A stretch of 64,000 nucleotides of DNA from Streptomyces sp. V1I1 (GTDB lineage: Bacteria > Actinomycetota > Actinomycetes > Streptomycetales > Streptomycetaceae): assembly GCF_030817355.1 (NCBI RefSeq), contig NZ_JAUSZH010000001.1:992001-1056000 (forward strand), in the 5' to 3' direction. The translations under genes and the position numbers were made by a program. Below the pieces are notes generated by a model. That model was not told where the DNA came from and ran no database searches. It was given only the letters and a program-made list of their open reading frames with translations. This document shows, piece by piece, positions 17,983-26,511 of this stretch. Numbering within the stretch: position 1 is the first letter of the stretch; every line of letters starts with the position of its first letter.

Positions 17983-18113
17983 GCGTCGTGACTCCTGTTC
18001 GGATACGACGGCACGCACACAGGGATGTGGTTACGGGCGTGCCGAGGCGGACGTGAGGAAGGTCGGCGTCCCACGAGGCGGCAGCAGTGGGCAGCCTCAC
18101 GGGCGACGAACCG

Positions 18114-18560
18114 TCACGTCCTTGACACGCACAACCGGTGGAGATCAGGAGGGGCCAGGGCCGGAGGCGGCGCGTTGGGCCGGGCGGTGACGGCCGCATG
18201 GGAGCAGGCCGTCACTGTCGGCACATCGGTCACGGCCGTGCCTGGCTGAACGTCGTGGACGAGGGTGGCTTGCGGTGCCGCGCACTGCTTCTCGAACATC
18301 GGGCAGTGCGTACCGTGCTCGACCGAGCCGACCGCCATCGCTACCCCAGCCCCGGCCGCGTCGGCATGCATCACCCGAGAGGAGTGATCGTCGGCTGCGG
18401 CCGGAGAGGCCACCTCCATCGAGCCCATGGAGGTCATCGAGGGGGGCATCGCTATTGCGGGCCGCGCGATCCCGGTCAGGCAGAACATGACTGCGCACAC
18501 GAGCAGCGCCCCGGACCAGGCCCGGAGCGGCATCAGTACGCGGCGCGACATGCGCGCCAT
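18114..18560 (-). CDS. Small exported Met/His/Cys protein
   Basis: 148 residues: N-terminal signal or membrane helix (SGALLVCAVMFCLTGIA), then Met-rich (MPPSMTSMGSMEV) and His/Cys elements (EHGTHCPMFEKQC) and a Pro-rich tail (APPPALAPPDLHRLC). It is similar in style to the DUF6153-like proteins but without the LRI end. No catalytic motif. It lies upstream of the TauE-like/cupredoxin gene on the same strand with about 130 nt between. Confidence 0.6.
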   Translation of the reverse strand: MARMSRRVLMPLRAWSGALLVCAVMFCLTGIARPAIAMPPSMTSMGSMEVASPAAADDHSSRVMHADAAGAGVAMAVGSVEHGTHCPMFEKQCAAPQATLVHDVQPGTAVTDVPTVTACSHAAVTARPNAPPPALAPPDLHRLCVSRT

Positions 18561-18654
18561 GCTATGGCACGCCCGCCCGCCGCTTCCTGCGCAGGCCGCC
18601 GGTCTGACTCGTCATCGCAGTTCAGGAGCCTGTGAGCGTGGCGACTCGGTTGGG

Positions 18655-19396
18655 CTATTCGCCTTCCGGCCAGTCGTAGCTGCCGGGCACGTCGACCTTC
18701 TGGCCCGTCGGCCCATAGACGATCGCAATCTCGTCGTGCGCCGTGAACTCGATCGCCGCCGGGTTGCCGGTGTACGGCTTGCCATTGACGTACGCGCGGA
18801 AGGTGTTGCCGTCGTCGGCCTTGAGCCCGCCGATCGAATCCTGGGTGAGGGCGACGTCCCACTCGGTCATGAACTGGCCGAGGGAGAAGGTGGCTTTGAC
18901 CGGGGACTCGATGTGGATCACACCGTTCGCCTCGTGTGTGTGCAGCGGGCTGATCTGCTGCGTCTGCTCGTCGATCCCGATGTTCGCGGGGACGGGGACC
19001 GGCTTCCCGTCGACGGTGATGTCGAGGTGCGGCGTGGATGTGCTCCACGTTCCCTTCCTCTCCGAGCATCGGCAGCCCGGCCGCCTTGGCGCGCGCCGCG
19101 GGATCGGCGGGGGCGCTCCAGGGCGGGTCGGCCGTACGGCCCGACGCGGTCGTCATCGGCACGGTCTGGATGCCCGCCTCGGGGGTCGCGCGAGAGCCGG
19201 AAGGGCCGCCGCCGGAAGTGGAGACCAGCGCGATCGTGATCCCGGCGATGATCACGATCACCGCCACAGTCGCCGCCAGAATGGTCAGCAGGCGACGGCG
19301 ACTCTGGGCGCGGGCCTCCTGCTCGCGCAGAGCGGCGGCCCGGGCGCGGCGGCCATCCGATCCCTTGCTGGGTGGTTTGCGAGACTTGCGGCGCAT
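18655..19396 (-). pseudogene. Membrane-anchored conserved protein, frameshifted
   Basis: From ATG 19396: a basic N-terminus, one helix (LLTILAATVAVIVIIAGITIAL), a linker, then GLPMLGEEGNVEHIHA. Near 19030 one extra G shifts the frame; the continuation HLDITVDGKPV, ISPLHTHEANGVIHIESPVK, FRAYVNGKPYTGNP and IAIVYGPTG to 18655 is in another frame. The restored protein is a recognisable actinomycete hypothetical with paired HIH and HTH motifs. Removal of one G at 19031-19035 restores it. True mutation or base-call error cannot be told apart here. Confidence 0.78.
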
Positions 19397-19514
19397 CCCT
19401 GCCTTCCCGAGCCGACGAACGACAATGGACGCAAAATCGAACATCTCAGAAGAAAAGCCAATATCAAGACTAGGCGGCGAAGGTGGCGAGGATGAACTGT
19501 CTGCCGCCGCCTCC

Positions 19515-19544
19515 TTGACCTTGCCCTTGGGGGAAGGTTCTAGC
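19515..19544 (+). promoter_or_regulatory. MerR-type promoter C (copCD operon)
   Basis: TTGACC (19515-19520), an 18-nt spacer and TCTAGC (19539-19544), with the near-perfect dyad ACCTTGCCC-N3-GGGGAAGGT. It has the same geometry as promoters A and B, and the dyad differs from B by only one base in each arm region. It reads into the Cys-rich peptide gene at 19592. Confidence 0.82.
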
Positions 19545-19591
19545 GTCGTGAGCGTAAGGACGCAGCGCAGCAGCGCAGAGGAGGTCCCGTC

Positions 19592-19732
19592 ATGGCACTG
19601 GTGACCGGCGAGGTGTACCGGTGTGCCGAGTGCGGCTGTGAGATCACCGTGACCAGGGGCGCGACTCCTGGCCACGGCGGAGATCAGAACCCCACCTGCT
19701 GCTCCGGGCACCCCATGACCAAGGTTCACTGA
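19592..19732 (+). CDS. 46-residue Cys-rich desulforedoxin-like protein
   Basis: A small gene with a strong ribosome site (GAGGAGG, about 8 nt before the ATG). The sequence contains YRCAECGCEITV, then TCCSGHPM, matching the pattern of a desulforedoxin-type knuckle (CxxC with a distal CC) plus one extra Cys. It is the first gene of the MerR-promoter C operon leading to copC-copD. Likely binds a metal (Fe, Zn or Cu); which one is not visible from sequence. Confidence 0.72.
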   Translation: MALVTGEVYRCAECGCEITVTRGATPGHGGDQNPTCCSGHPMTKVH

Positions 19733-19759
19733 CCGACCGCAACACCCCGAGGACCCGCA

Positions 19760-19984
19760 ATGGACAACCTGCTGTACATACTCCCGGCGCTGGCCTGCCC
19801 CGTCGGCATGGGACTGATGATGTGGTTCATGATGCGCGGCAAGCGCCCCGCCCCGGACCAGTCGCACACCGCCCCCACCACCGCGCAGGAGCAGGAGCTC
19901 GCTCGCCTGCGCGAGGAGGTCGAGGCCCTGCGCGACGAGCAGAGGTCCCCGAAGGCTGACCTCCACAAGGGCTCACCGGCATGA
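19760..19984 (+). CDS. Small membrane protein with coiled-coil tail
   Basis: 74 residues: one helix rich in Met ([20 protein letters not shown]), then RGKRP and a short coiled coil ([19 protein letters not shown]). It overlaps the next gene by four bases (ATGA). Second gene of the promoter C operon. The Met/Cys-rich helix is compatible with copper handling; function unknown. Confidence 0.68.
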   Translation: MDNLLYILPALACPVGMGLMMWFMMRGKRPAPDQSHTAPTTAQEQELARLREEVEALRDEQRSPKADLHKGSPA

Positions 19985-20226
19985 CCGGCGTCTGGCTTCC
20001 CCTGGCCGCGACCGCGCTCGCCGCCACCCTCACCTACGTGTGCTGCATCCGCCCGATGCGCCGGCACGAGGGCTGCAGCCCTGTCGCGCCCGAGCGCACG
20101 AAGCAGAGTGTCGACGAGGAGATCCGCCGCGCCCGCGAGGAACTGCGTCTCCTGCGCGCGCAGTCCGCCGTCAGGACGGACCCCGTTGCCGCTCCCGAAC
20201 GGGGACCGGAGACCATCAGACCGTGA
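19981..20226 (+). CDS. Small membrane protein with CC motif
   Basis: 81 residues: helix [20 protein letters not shown] followed by RRHEGC and a charged coiled-coil-like tail ([15 protein letters not shown]). Adjacent cysteines at the helix end recall small actinomycete copper-cluster proteins. It overlaps the previous gene by ATGA and the next by GTGA, so it is translated as part of the copCD operon. Confidence 0.68.
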   Translation: MTGVWLPLAATALAATLTYVCCIRPMRRHEGCSPVAPERTKQSVDEEIRRAREELRLLRAQSAVRTDPVAAPERGPETIRP

Positions 20227-22166
20227 CCTCCCCTGCCCCACGCCCCGCTCTTGGGGCCCGGCCGCTCCTCCACCGGGCGGCCGGACTGCTGTTCGCTGCC
20301 ATCGTCCTCGCGCTCGCCGGCCTCATCGGTGCCGCCCCGCCGGCCGCGGCTCACGCCACTCTGCTGTTCACCGGCCCGGCGGCGGACGCGACGGTGGCCG
20401 AGTCGCCCAAATCGCTGGTCCTTGTCTTCGACCAGCCGGTCAGCGTCGCGGGATCGTCCGTGCGTCTCAAGAACACGCGGCTGGGTTCCCCTGCTCTCGG
20501 CCAGGGCGCCCGGACCGTCACCATCCCCGTGCGTTCCGCCCTCGCCGAGGGCGTCCATACCGTCGACTGGCAGGTCACCGCGCGCGACGGCGACATCATG
20601 ATGGGCAGCTACCGCTTCGCCGTCGGCCCGCGAACCGTCGCCCTCGGCTCCGGCCAGAGCACGGCCGCGAAGGACGCCACGCCCACCACGGTGCTGCGCT
20701 GGCTGTTGTTCGCCGCCCTCGCGCTCCTGCTCGGCGAACTGGCGGCGGGCCGTTTCGCCTCCCGCGTCCCCAACGCCCCAGGCCGCCGTCCGCGCCGTTG
20801 GTCCCTGCCCGTGGCCCTGGTCGGCTGCGCGGCCGCTCTCGCCCTGGCCGCCTTGGTAGCCGGAGACGCCTCGCCGGGTGCCCTCCTCGACACACGGCCG
20901 GGTGCGCTCTCCGTGATCGAGGTCGCGGGCTTCGTGCTCGCGGCCGTGGCCGTGCTCGTACGCCGACGCGCCTGGGCCCTCGTTCCGCTGGCGGCCGTGC
21001 TGGTCGCCGAGGCGCTGCGCGCCCACCCGCAGGCCGAACAGCCCGTCGCCGGACCCGTGTTGACCTTCGTCCACCTCGCGGCTGCCGCGCTGTGGGCCGG
21101 GACGCTGGTACAGGTGCTGCGTACGATGGCGGCCTGGCGCGGTGAACGCTCCGCCGCCCGCGCGCTGCTTCTCGCCTACGCCCGCCTGGCTGCCTGGCTG
21201 TTCGCCGCGGTGGTCGCCACGGGACTGATCGCCACCGTGCTCCTCGTCCCGCTCGAGGACCTCACCGCCACCACGTACGGCCAGGTCCTGCTCGGCAAAC
21301 TCGCCCTGGTCGCCACTGCCGCTGCCCTCGCGATCACCGCCCGCCGATGGCTCCGCCGCGACACGTCCGCACAACGCCCGGCCCGCGCCGAAGCCTCCGC
21401 GCTCGCCGTGATCCTCGCCCTGTCCGCGACCCTCACAGTCCTGCCGGCACCCGCCGACACCGACCGCCCCCTCCCCTTCGCGCCCCCGGCCAACGGCCCT
21501 GTCGTGCCCGCCGGTACCCGCGCCGGAGAGATCGGCGTCAGCGCACGCGCCAGCGCAGGTCAGCTCGTCCTCGACCTGACCGCCCCCCAAGTCGGCGACG
21601 GCACAAAGAAATACGCCCTAACCGCCACCCTCGCAGACCCGGGCGGAACCAACCGGCGGCTCAAGCTGCGCAGCTGCGGCACCGGCTGCTTCTACTCCCC
21701 CATCACCTGGCACAAGGGCACCAGCCGCCTCACCCTCAACGTGTCCGCCGAAGGATGGACCGGCGGCCGCACCGGGCTAACACTCACCTGGCCGCCCCGC
21801 CCCGATGCTGCCCTGCTCCGCGAAGCCGTCGCCGCCATGCAGGCCACCCCCCACTTCACCCTGCACGAACTGGTCACCAGCAACACCACCCTCAGCCTTG
21901 GCAACCTCAAGCAACTCCCCCTGACCGGAAAGAAGTTCCTCGCCTCCGAGCCGTACGGCAGCGGCACGGCCCCCGTCACCACCCGCCTGGCCAACGACAA
22001 CGGCCACCGCCGCATCGCCCTCGCCTACCCGGCCGAGCACACCCAGCTCGAACTGACCCTCGACGAGGACGGCCGGATCCTCCACGAAACCCTGACCGCT
22101 CCCAACCACCTCGCGACCCGCACCTTCGTCTACCCGGAGGCCGACAAGGAGTCCCACAGGCACTGA
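20223..22166 (+). CDS. CopC-CopD fusion copper protein
   Basis: 647 residues. A signal peptide is followed by a CopC domain whose mature end begins at His (AAAHATLLFTGP), with FDQPVSV and HTVDWQVTARDGD. The usual second CopC His in the DGH motif is Asp here. Then about eight membrane helices form a CopD domain, with HLAAAALWAGTLVQVL and LLGKLALVA typical of the family, then a C-terminal extracytoplasmic domain of about 200 residues with a YcnJ-like beta-rich look. Start GTG 20223 overlaps the preceding stop. Copper acquisition or buffering is the expected role. Confidence 0.88.
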   Translation: MTSPAPRPALGARPLLHRAAGLLFAAIVLALAGLIGAAPPAAAHATLLFTGPAADATVAESPKSLVLVFDQPVSVAGSSVRLKNTRLGSPALGQGARTVTIPVRSALAEGVHTVDWQVTARDGDIMMGSYRFAVGPRTVALGSGQSTAAKDATPTTVLRWLLFAALALLLGELAAGRFASRVPNAPGRRPRRWSLPVALVGCAAALALAALVAGDASPGALLDTRPGALSVIEVAGFVLAAVAVLVRRRAWALVPLAAVLVAEALRAHPQAEQPVAGPVLTFVHLAAAALWAGTLVQVLRTMAAWRGERSAARALLLAYARLAAWLFAAVVATGLIATVLLVPLEDLTATTYGQVLLGKLALVATAAALAITARRWLRRDTSAQRPARAEASALAVILALSATLTVLPAPADTDRPLPFAPPANGPVVPAGTRAGEIGVSARASAGQLVLDLTAPQVGDGTKKYALTATLADPGGTNRRLKLRSCGTGCFYSPITWHKGTSRLTLNVSAEGWTGGRTGLTLTWPPRPDAALLREAVAAMQATPHFTLHELVTSNTTLSLGNLKQLPLTGKKFLASEPYGSGTAPVTTRLANDNGHRRIALAYPAEHTQLELTLDEDGRILHETLTAPNHLATRTFVYPEADKESHRH

Positions 22167-22223
22167 CTGCCCCAGCCCGACCGGCGTGGACGCAGGGTCC
22201 GCATCCTGTGCGGCCGCAGCGTG

Positions 22224-23657
22224 TCAGTGCGCGTGGGGGCCGCCGGTCAACTGCGGCTTGCCGCGCGGTACGAGCCCCAGGGCCACCGCTGCGCTCGCCC
22301 CCGCGGCGAGAGCGCAGACCGTGAAGGCATCCGTGAAAGCGCCGACGGAGCCGCACTCGATGCCCGCCGCCGCGACAGTGGAGACGACCGCTACACCGAT
22401 GGAACCGCCCACCTCGTGGAAGGTGTTGACGACTCCGGACGCGAGACCCGCCTCACGGTTCTCCACCATGGCCAGCGCGGTGGTGGTGGCGGTGACGAAG
22501 ACCGCACCAAGACCGAAGGACGCGACCACGAAGCCGGGCAGCAGACCGGCGTACACGCTGCCGTCGGCGGAGAGCTGGGTCAGCGGCACGGTTCCGGCGG
22601 TCGCGATCACCATGCCCGCCACAGCGGTCGTACGGCTGCCGATCCGTCCGACGAGCCGGGACCCGAGATGGGCTCCGATACCGGTCGCCACGGCAACGGG
22701 CAGGAACAGCAGGCCGGTCTTGAGTGGGCTGAAGTCCCGTACGTGCTGCAGATAGACCGAACCGAGGAAGAAGAACGCGATCAGCAGCCCAGTGGCGATC
22801 AGCATCAGGAACGCGCCCGCCAGCACCGGTCGCCGGGTGAACATCCGCAGGTCCATCAGCGGGGCCCGGCCGGTCCGTTCGACCGCGGAGAACGCCGCGT
22901 ACAGCACTACCGCGGCGGCGAGCGGCAACAGTGTGGCGGTGGCTCCCCATCCGGCGTCGCCCGCCGTGACCAGGCCGTAGATAAGCGAGGCGGTGCCCGC
23001 GGTGACCAGCAGCGCCCCGGGCACGTCGAGCCGGGCGGGCTGCGGCGCGCGAGCCGGAATCACCGCGGGCACGGCGGCCAGGACGGCTAGGCCGACCGGC
23101 ACATTGACGTAGAAGACCCACTGCCAGCCAGGGCCGGCGGTCAGCGCGCCACCCATCAGCACACCGGCGGCAGCGCCAGTTCCGCCGATCGCAGCCCACA
23201 CGCCCAACGCCTTGTTGCGCTCCTCCCCGTGGAAGGTGGTGGTGACGATCGAGAGCGCCGAGGGGGAGAGCAGTGCCGCGCCTATGCCTTGGGCTATGCG
23301 TCCGCCGAGCAGCATGGGGGCGCCCGCGGCGAGCCCGGTGACCAGCGAGGCGGCGGTGAAGACCACGAGCCCGGCCAGGAGCGTGCGCCGGGCGCCGAAG
23401 GCGTCGGCGAGGCGACCGCCGAGGAGCATGAGACCGCCGAAGCACAGGGTGTACGCGGTGACCGTCCAGGTCAGCGTCTCCCGGCCGAGACCGAGGTCGG
23501 CGGCCATGTCCGGCAGCGCGACGTTCACCACGGTGACGTCGAGGATCAGCATGAACTGCGCGATGCAGATGATCACGAGGGACGCCCAGCGGCGCGGGTC
23601 GGCCGGCGGCAGAGGGTGCTCCGGCGCGTGCTGCGCACCGGGGGCGGGGTGGGTCAT
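22224..23657 (-). CDS. 14-helix MFS drug exporter (EmrB/QacA type)
   Basis: 477 residues. Signatures of the DHA2 family are present: FMLILDVTVVNVALPDMAADL in helix 1, GGRLADAFGARR in the loop between helices 2 and 3, and GPGWQWVFYVNVPVGL in helix 5. It exports hydrophobic drugs by proton antiport. AAGGAG lies 6 nt before the ATG. It is divergent from a TetR gene, and its promoter (TTGAGT, 17 nt, TACAGT) overlaps both TGAAC-N6-GTTCA boxes, so it is repressed by that TetR. The ORF ends close to copCD, convergent. Confidence 0.93.
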   Translation of the reverse strand: MTHPAPGAQHAPEHPLPPADPRRWASLVIICIAQFMLILDVTVVNVALPDMAADLGLGRETLTWTVTAYTLCFGGLMLLGGRLADAFGARRTLLAGLVVFTAASLVTGLAAGAPMLLGGRIAQGIGAALLSPSALSIVTTTFHGEERNKALGVWAAIGGTGAAAGVLMGGALTAGPGWQWVFYVNVPVGLAVLAAVPAVIPARAPQPARLDVPGALLVTAGTASLIYGLVTAGDAGWGATATLLPLAAAVVLYAAFSAVERTGRAPLMDLRMFTRRPVLAGAFLMLIATGLLIAFFFLGSVYLQHVRDFSPLKTGLLFLPVAVATGIGAHLGSRLVGRIGSRTTAVAGMVIATAGTVPLTQLSADGSVYAGLLPGFVVASFGLGAVFVTATTTALAMVENREAGLASGVVNTFHEVGGSIGVAVVSTVAAAGIECGSVGAFTDAFTVCALAAGASAAVALGLVPRGKPQLTGGPHAH

Positions 23658-23702
23658 GACGGCTCCTTAGGACGGAGGGCTGAGCCAGACGCCCAAGCAT
23701 TC

Positions 23703-23741
23703 TGAACTGTACGGTTCAGTTCACCTGAACTCAACTGTTCA
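23703..23741. promoter_or_regulatory. Two TetR operators in divergent promoter
   Basis: Two 16-nt dyads TGAAC-N6-GTTCA at 23703-23718 and 23726-23741, centres 23 bp apart. The minus-strand promoter has -35 TTGAGT (23734-23729) and -10 TACAGT (23711-23706), each inside one dyad. A further TTCAGTT half-site follows. Confidence 0.8.
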
Positions 23742-23767
23742 GTTCAGTTGGGTGCTAAGATCCGCCT

Positions 23768-24415
23768 ATGAGCGCGGAGAACGTCAAGCAGCCCCCCAGC
23801 GGACCCCGCGCCGAAGTGAAACGGCAGGCCATCGTCCGGGCGGCGCGCAGGCTGTTCCTGCGTGAGGGCTTCGGCGTCGGCATGGACGCGATCGCCACCG
23901 AGGCGGGCGTGTCCAAGGTGACCGTCTACAACCACTTCGGCAGCAAGGAAGCGCTGTTCACCGCGGTGATCACGAGCGCGCTCGACGAACCCCTCTCCAG
24001 CGCCTCATCGGCCGCCCTCGACGGGCTGCCCGAGGTGGAGGACCTGCGCAGCGCGCTGATCGACGCCGCACGCGCCTGGGTGGCCGCGGTCCGGACCAAC
24101 CACGAGGTCACCGCCCTGCGCAACCTCGTCGCCGCCGAGGTTCACCGCTTCCCCGAGCTCGGTCGGGCCTGGCAGGGCCACGGCCCCGAAGGCCACCACC
24201 CCGCCGTGGCTGGTGCACTGCGTACGCTCGCGGACCAGGGCCGGCTGGTCATCCCCGACCTGGAGGCCGCCATCATCCAGTTGTACGCACTGCTGGTCTT
24301 CCCACACATGGTCTTCAGCGGCTACGGCACCCACATCGACGACGACCTCACCGGCCGCCTCATCACCAGCGGCGTCGACATGTTCCTCAGCCACTACGCA
24401 CCACCGCACGCGTAG
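23768..24415 (+). CDS. TetR-family repressor of the MFS exporter
   Basis: 215 residues with an N-terminal HTH (FGVGMDAIATEAGVSKVTVYNHFGSKEALF) and a C-terminal domain of the AefR type (HRFPELGRAWQGHGP). It is divergent from the EmrB-type exporter with two shared operators, so substrate-relieved repression of the pump and itself is likely. TAAGAT (23755-23760) is a plausible -10. Ligand unknown. Confidence 0.9.
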   Translation: MSAENVKQPPSGPRAEVKRQAIVRAARRLFLREGFGVGMDAIATEAGVSKVTVYNHFGSKEALFTAVITSALDEPLSSASSAALDGLPEVEDLRSALIDAARAWVAAVRTNHEVTALRNLVAAEVHRFPELGRAWQGHGPEGHHPAVAGALRTLADQGRLVIPDLEAAIIQLYALLVFPHMVFSGYGTHIDDDLTGRLITSGVDMFLSHYAPPHA

Positions 24416-24550
24416 GAATCACGCACACCTGAGTCGGAGTCCGCGCGGAGCGCGGCTTTCAGCGACGGCACTGCGCCAGCCAGCCGGCGGGGGCGGTACC
24501 AGCCGCCTGCCGGATGGTTGAAACTGGCAGCTTCACCGACCCTGGGGGAC

Positions 24551-25774
24551 ATGAGGTGTGACGCGCCGCCCGAAGCAGCGTCCTCAGTCGGGGCGGGCCA
24601 CCCGCCTGGCACGTCGTCGACGGGGCGGCTGATCGGCCTCGACCTGGCCCGCGGCCTGGCGATCTTGGGCATGCTTGCCGCCCACGTCGGTCCCGAGCCG
24701 TCGGTGGGCGGCCCGCTCGGCTGGGTAATGGAGGCGGCCCGAGGGCGACCGGCCGCCCTGTTCGCGCTGCTGGCCGGGTTCACCCTGGTCATTCTCACTG
24801 GCCGACCGGAGCCGCGGACCGGGCGCGCGGGGCGACAGGCCGTGGGGAGAGTACTGATCCGCTCCGCCATCCTGATCGCGCTGGGATACGCCCTCATCGC
24901 TCTGGACACCGATATCGACGTGATCCTCGCCGCCTACGGGCTACTGTTCGTCCTCGCGCTTCCGCTGTACCGGCTGCGGGCCGCCACCCTGGCCGTCATC
25001 GCCGCGGCGGCCGCGCTCGTGCTGCCCCAGGTCCTGTATCTGATCCGGATCGCGGTGGAGAACAGGAGCCGGGCCGATGCCGTCATCGCCTTCGATCCGC
25101 TGGCCCGGAGTACCGACTCGGGCGGGTTCGTCGAGCTGTTCATCACCGGCGCGTACCCAGTGGTGACCTGGCTGCCCTTCATCATCGCCGGAATGGCGGT
25201 GGCCAAGCTCGACCTCGGCCGCCCCGGAGCCCTCTCCAGGGTGGCGATGTGCGGCGGCGCGCTGGCCGTGCTCGGCTACGGAGGGTCGTGGCTGGCCCTG
25301 CACCTGGTCCCCGGCGCGCAGGCCGCCGTGAACGCGGCCACGGACACCACGGCGGCCGCATCGGCCTGGTGGTCCGACGCCGTGGGCGAGGACCCGACCG
25401 CAGGCGTTCCCGCCTGGCTGCTGGTCGCCGCGCCGCACAGCCAGACGACCTGGTCCATCCTGGGCAACACCGGCGTCGCCCTGCTGATCCTGGCCACCTG
25501 TCTCATCGCCACCGACCGGTCTGCACGCGTGCGGTGGGCGGCCTCACCCGTCACCGCGGTCGGCTCGATCGCCCTGACCGCGTACGTCGGCCACATCATT
25601 GCCATCAGGGTTCTGGGCGTCGAGGACCTGCCGGACTCCGCCGCCCTGCCGGTGTTCATCTGCTTCGCCGTCGCGGCCATGCTGCTGGCCCTCGCCTGGA
25701 CATGGGTCTTCCGGCGCGGGCCACTGGAGTACCTGCTACACGCCGCCACCATGCCCGCCCGCCTGATCAAATGA
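24551..25774 (+). CDS. YeiB-like membrane protein (DUF1624/DUF418 type)
   Basis: 407 residues with about ten hydrophobic segments. The opening GRLIGLDLARGLAILGMLAAHV carries the RxxxLDxxRGxAILGM motif of the YeiB/heparan-acetyltransferase-like superfamily; the end has SIALTAYVGH and FRRGPLEYLLH, typical of DUF418. It is probably an acyl-transferring or transport-related membrane protein; the substrate is unknown. Start ATG 24551 (GGGGGAC upstream) is preferred to a TTG at 24518. Confidence 0.82.
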   Translation: MRCDAPPEAASSVGAGHPPGTSSTGRLIGLDLARGLAILGMLAAHVGPEPSVGGPLGWVMEAARGRPAALFALLAGFTLVILTGRPEPRTGRAGRQAVGRVLIRSAILIALGYALIALDTDIDVILAAYGLLFVLALPLYRLRAATLAVIAAAAALVLPQVLYLIRIAVENRSRADAVIAFDPLARSTDSGGFVELFITGAYPVVTWLPFIIAGMAVAKLDLGRPGALSRVAMCGGALAVLGYGGSWLALHLVPGAQAAVNAATDTTAAASAWWSDAVGEDPTAGVPAWLLVAAPHSQTTWSILGNTGVALLILATCLIATDRSARVRWAASPVTAVGSIALTAYVGHIIAIRVLGVEDLPDSAALPVFICFAVAAMLLALAWTWVFRRGPLEYLLHAATMPARLIK

Positions 25775-26184
25775 TCGGGCGGCTGACAACGCCGAGGCTG
25801 GGGTGTCAGTGCACCGGCACCGATGCGCCGAAGGCCACGCAATCAGCGCCAAGGACCCGGCTGCCGCGGTGTGGCCACTCCTCTCCTCCTGCGGATCGAG
25901 CCGCTGAGCAGTGACCGCGTCTGTGGGCCGGGGGCTGTCAACGACGAGCGCAACGCCCTCGTTGCAGGAGGACGAACAGGCTGAGCGGTGTGGCGAGCAG
26001 GGTGAGTGCGAACCCAGCGCACCCGGGGGGAACTCGAGCACCGGCACTTCGCACGCCAAGCGCGGGTGCCCCGCCGGTGCGCGGGGCGGTCAAACCCCGC
26101 AGGGAAGGGATCACTGCCTCGCCGGCTACGTGGACCTCTTCGCCGCGTAACGGCTCCGCTCGCACCAGCGCGCCACCGCCATGG
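25775..26184. other. Intergenic region, no convincing gene
   Basis: 410 nt between the YeiB-like gene and the TusA-like gene. A minus-strand frame at 25938-26165 encodes a short hydrophobic stretch (GFALTLLATPLSLFVLL) that could be a membrane-protein remnant, but it has no start signal or recognisable family. Nothing else is seen. Confidence 0.4.
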
Positions 26185-26511
26185 CTACTGCTCAGGGGCG
26201 GAGTTCTCGCCGCCGTCCAGCCGCCACGGCGAGGTGGGCTGGGTCGGCTTCGCGGTACCGGTGACGGTGAAGCTGTAGACCGGGCCGTGGCCGCCCTTGG
26301 AGAGGGGGCCGAGGTAGGTGTGCCCGGTCAGGTGGCACCAGGCGGCCAGGTCCAGGAGTGCGGCAGGATCGTCCGCGATCAGGTGGACCTCCATTCCGGG
26401 CGGGGCATCGGCGATCCGGGCGCGCAGGTGCAGGAGCAGGACCACGCAGAGCATGCCGGTGCCGTCGATGACCAGGGGCCGGTCCGGTGGCGCGGGCAGG
26501 GTCGCGGTCAT
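26185..26511 (-). CDS. TusA-like sulfur carrier protein
   Basis: 108 residues: a beta strand, then GTGMLCVVLLLHLRARIADA, which holds the single conserved Cys, then a two-layer sandwich pattern (VHLIADDPAALLDLAAWCHLTGHTYLG). The TusA hallmark CPxP is replaced by CVVL, so it is a divergent member. It overlaps by ATGA with the cysteine desulfurase gene upstream, so it probably accepts persulfide sulfur from that enzyme. Confidence 0.78.
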   Translation of the reverse strand: MTATLPAPPDRPLVIDGTGMLCVVLLLHLRARIADAPPGMEVHLIADDPAALLDLAAWCHLTGHTYLGPLSKGGHGPVYSFTVTGTAKPTQPTSPWRLDGGENSAPEQ

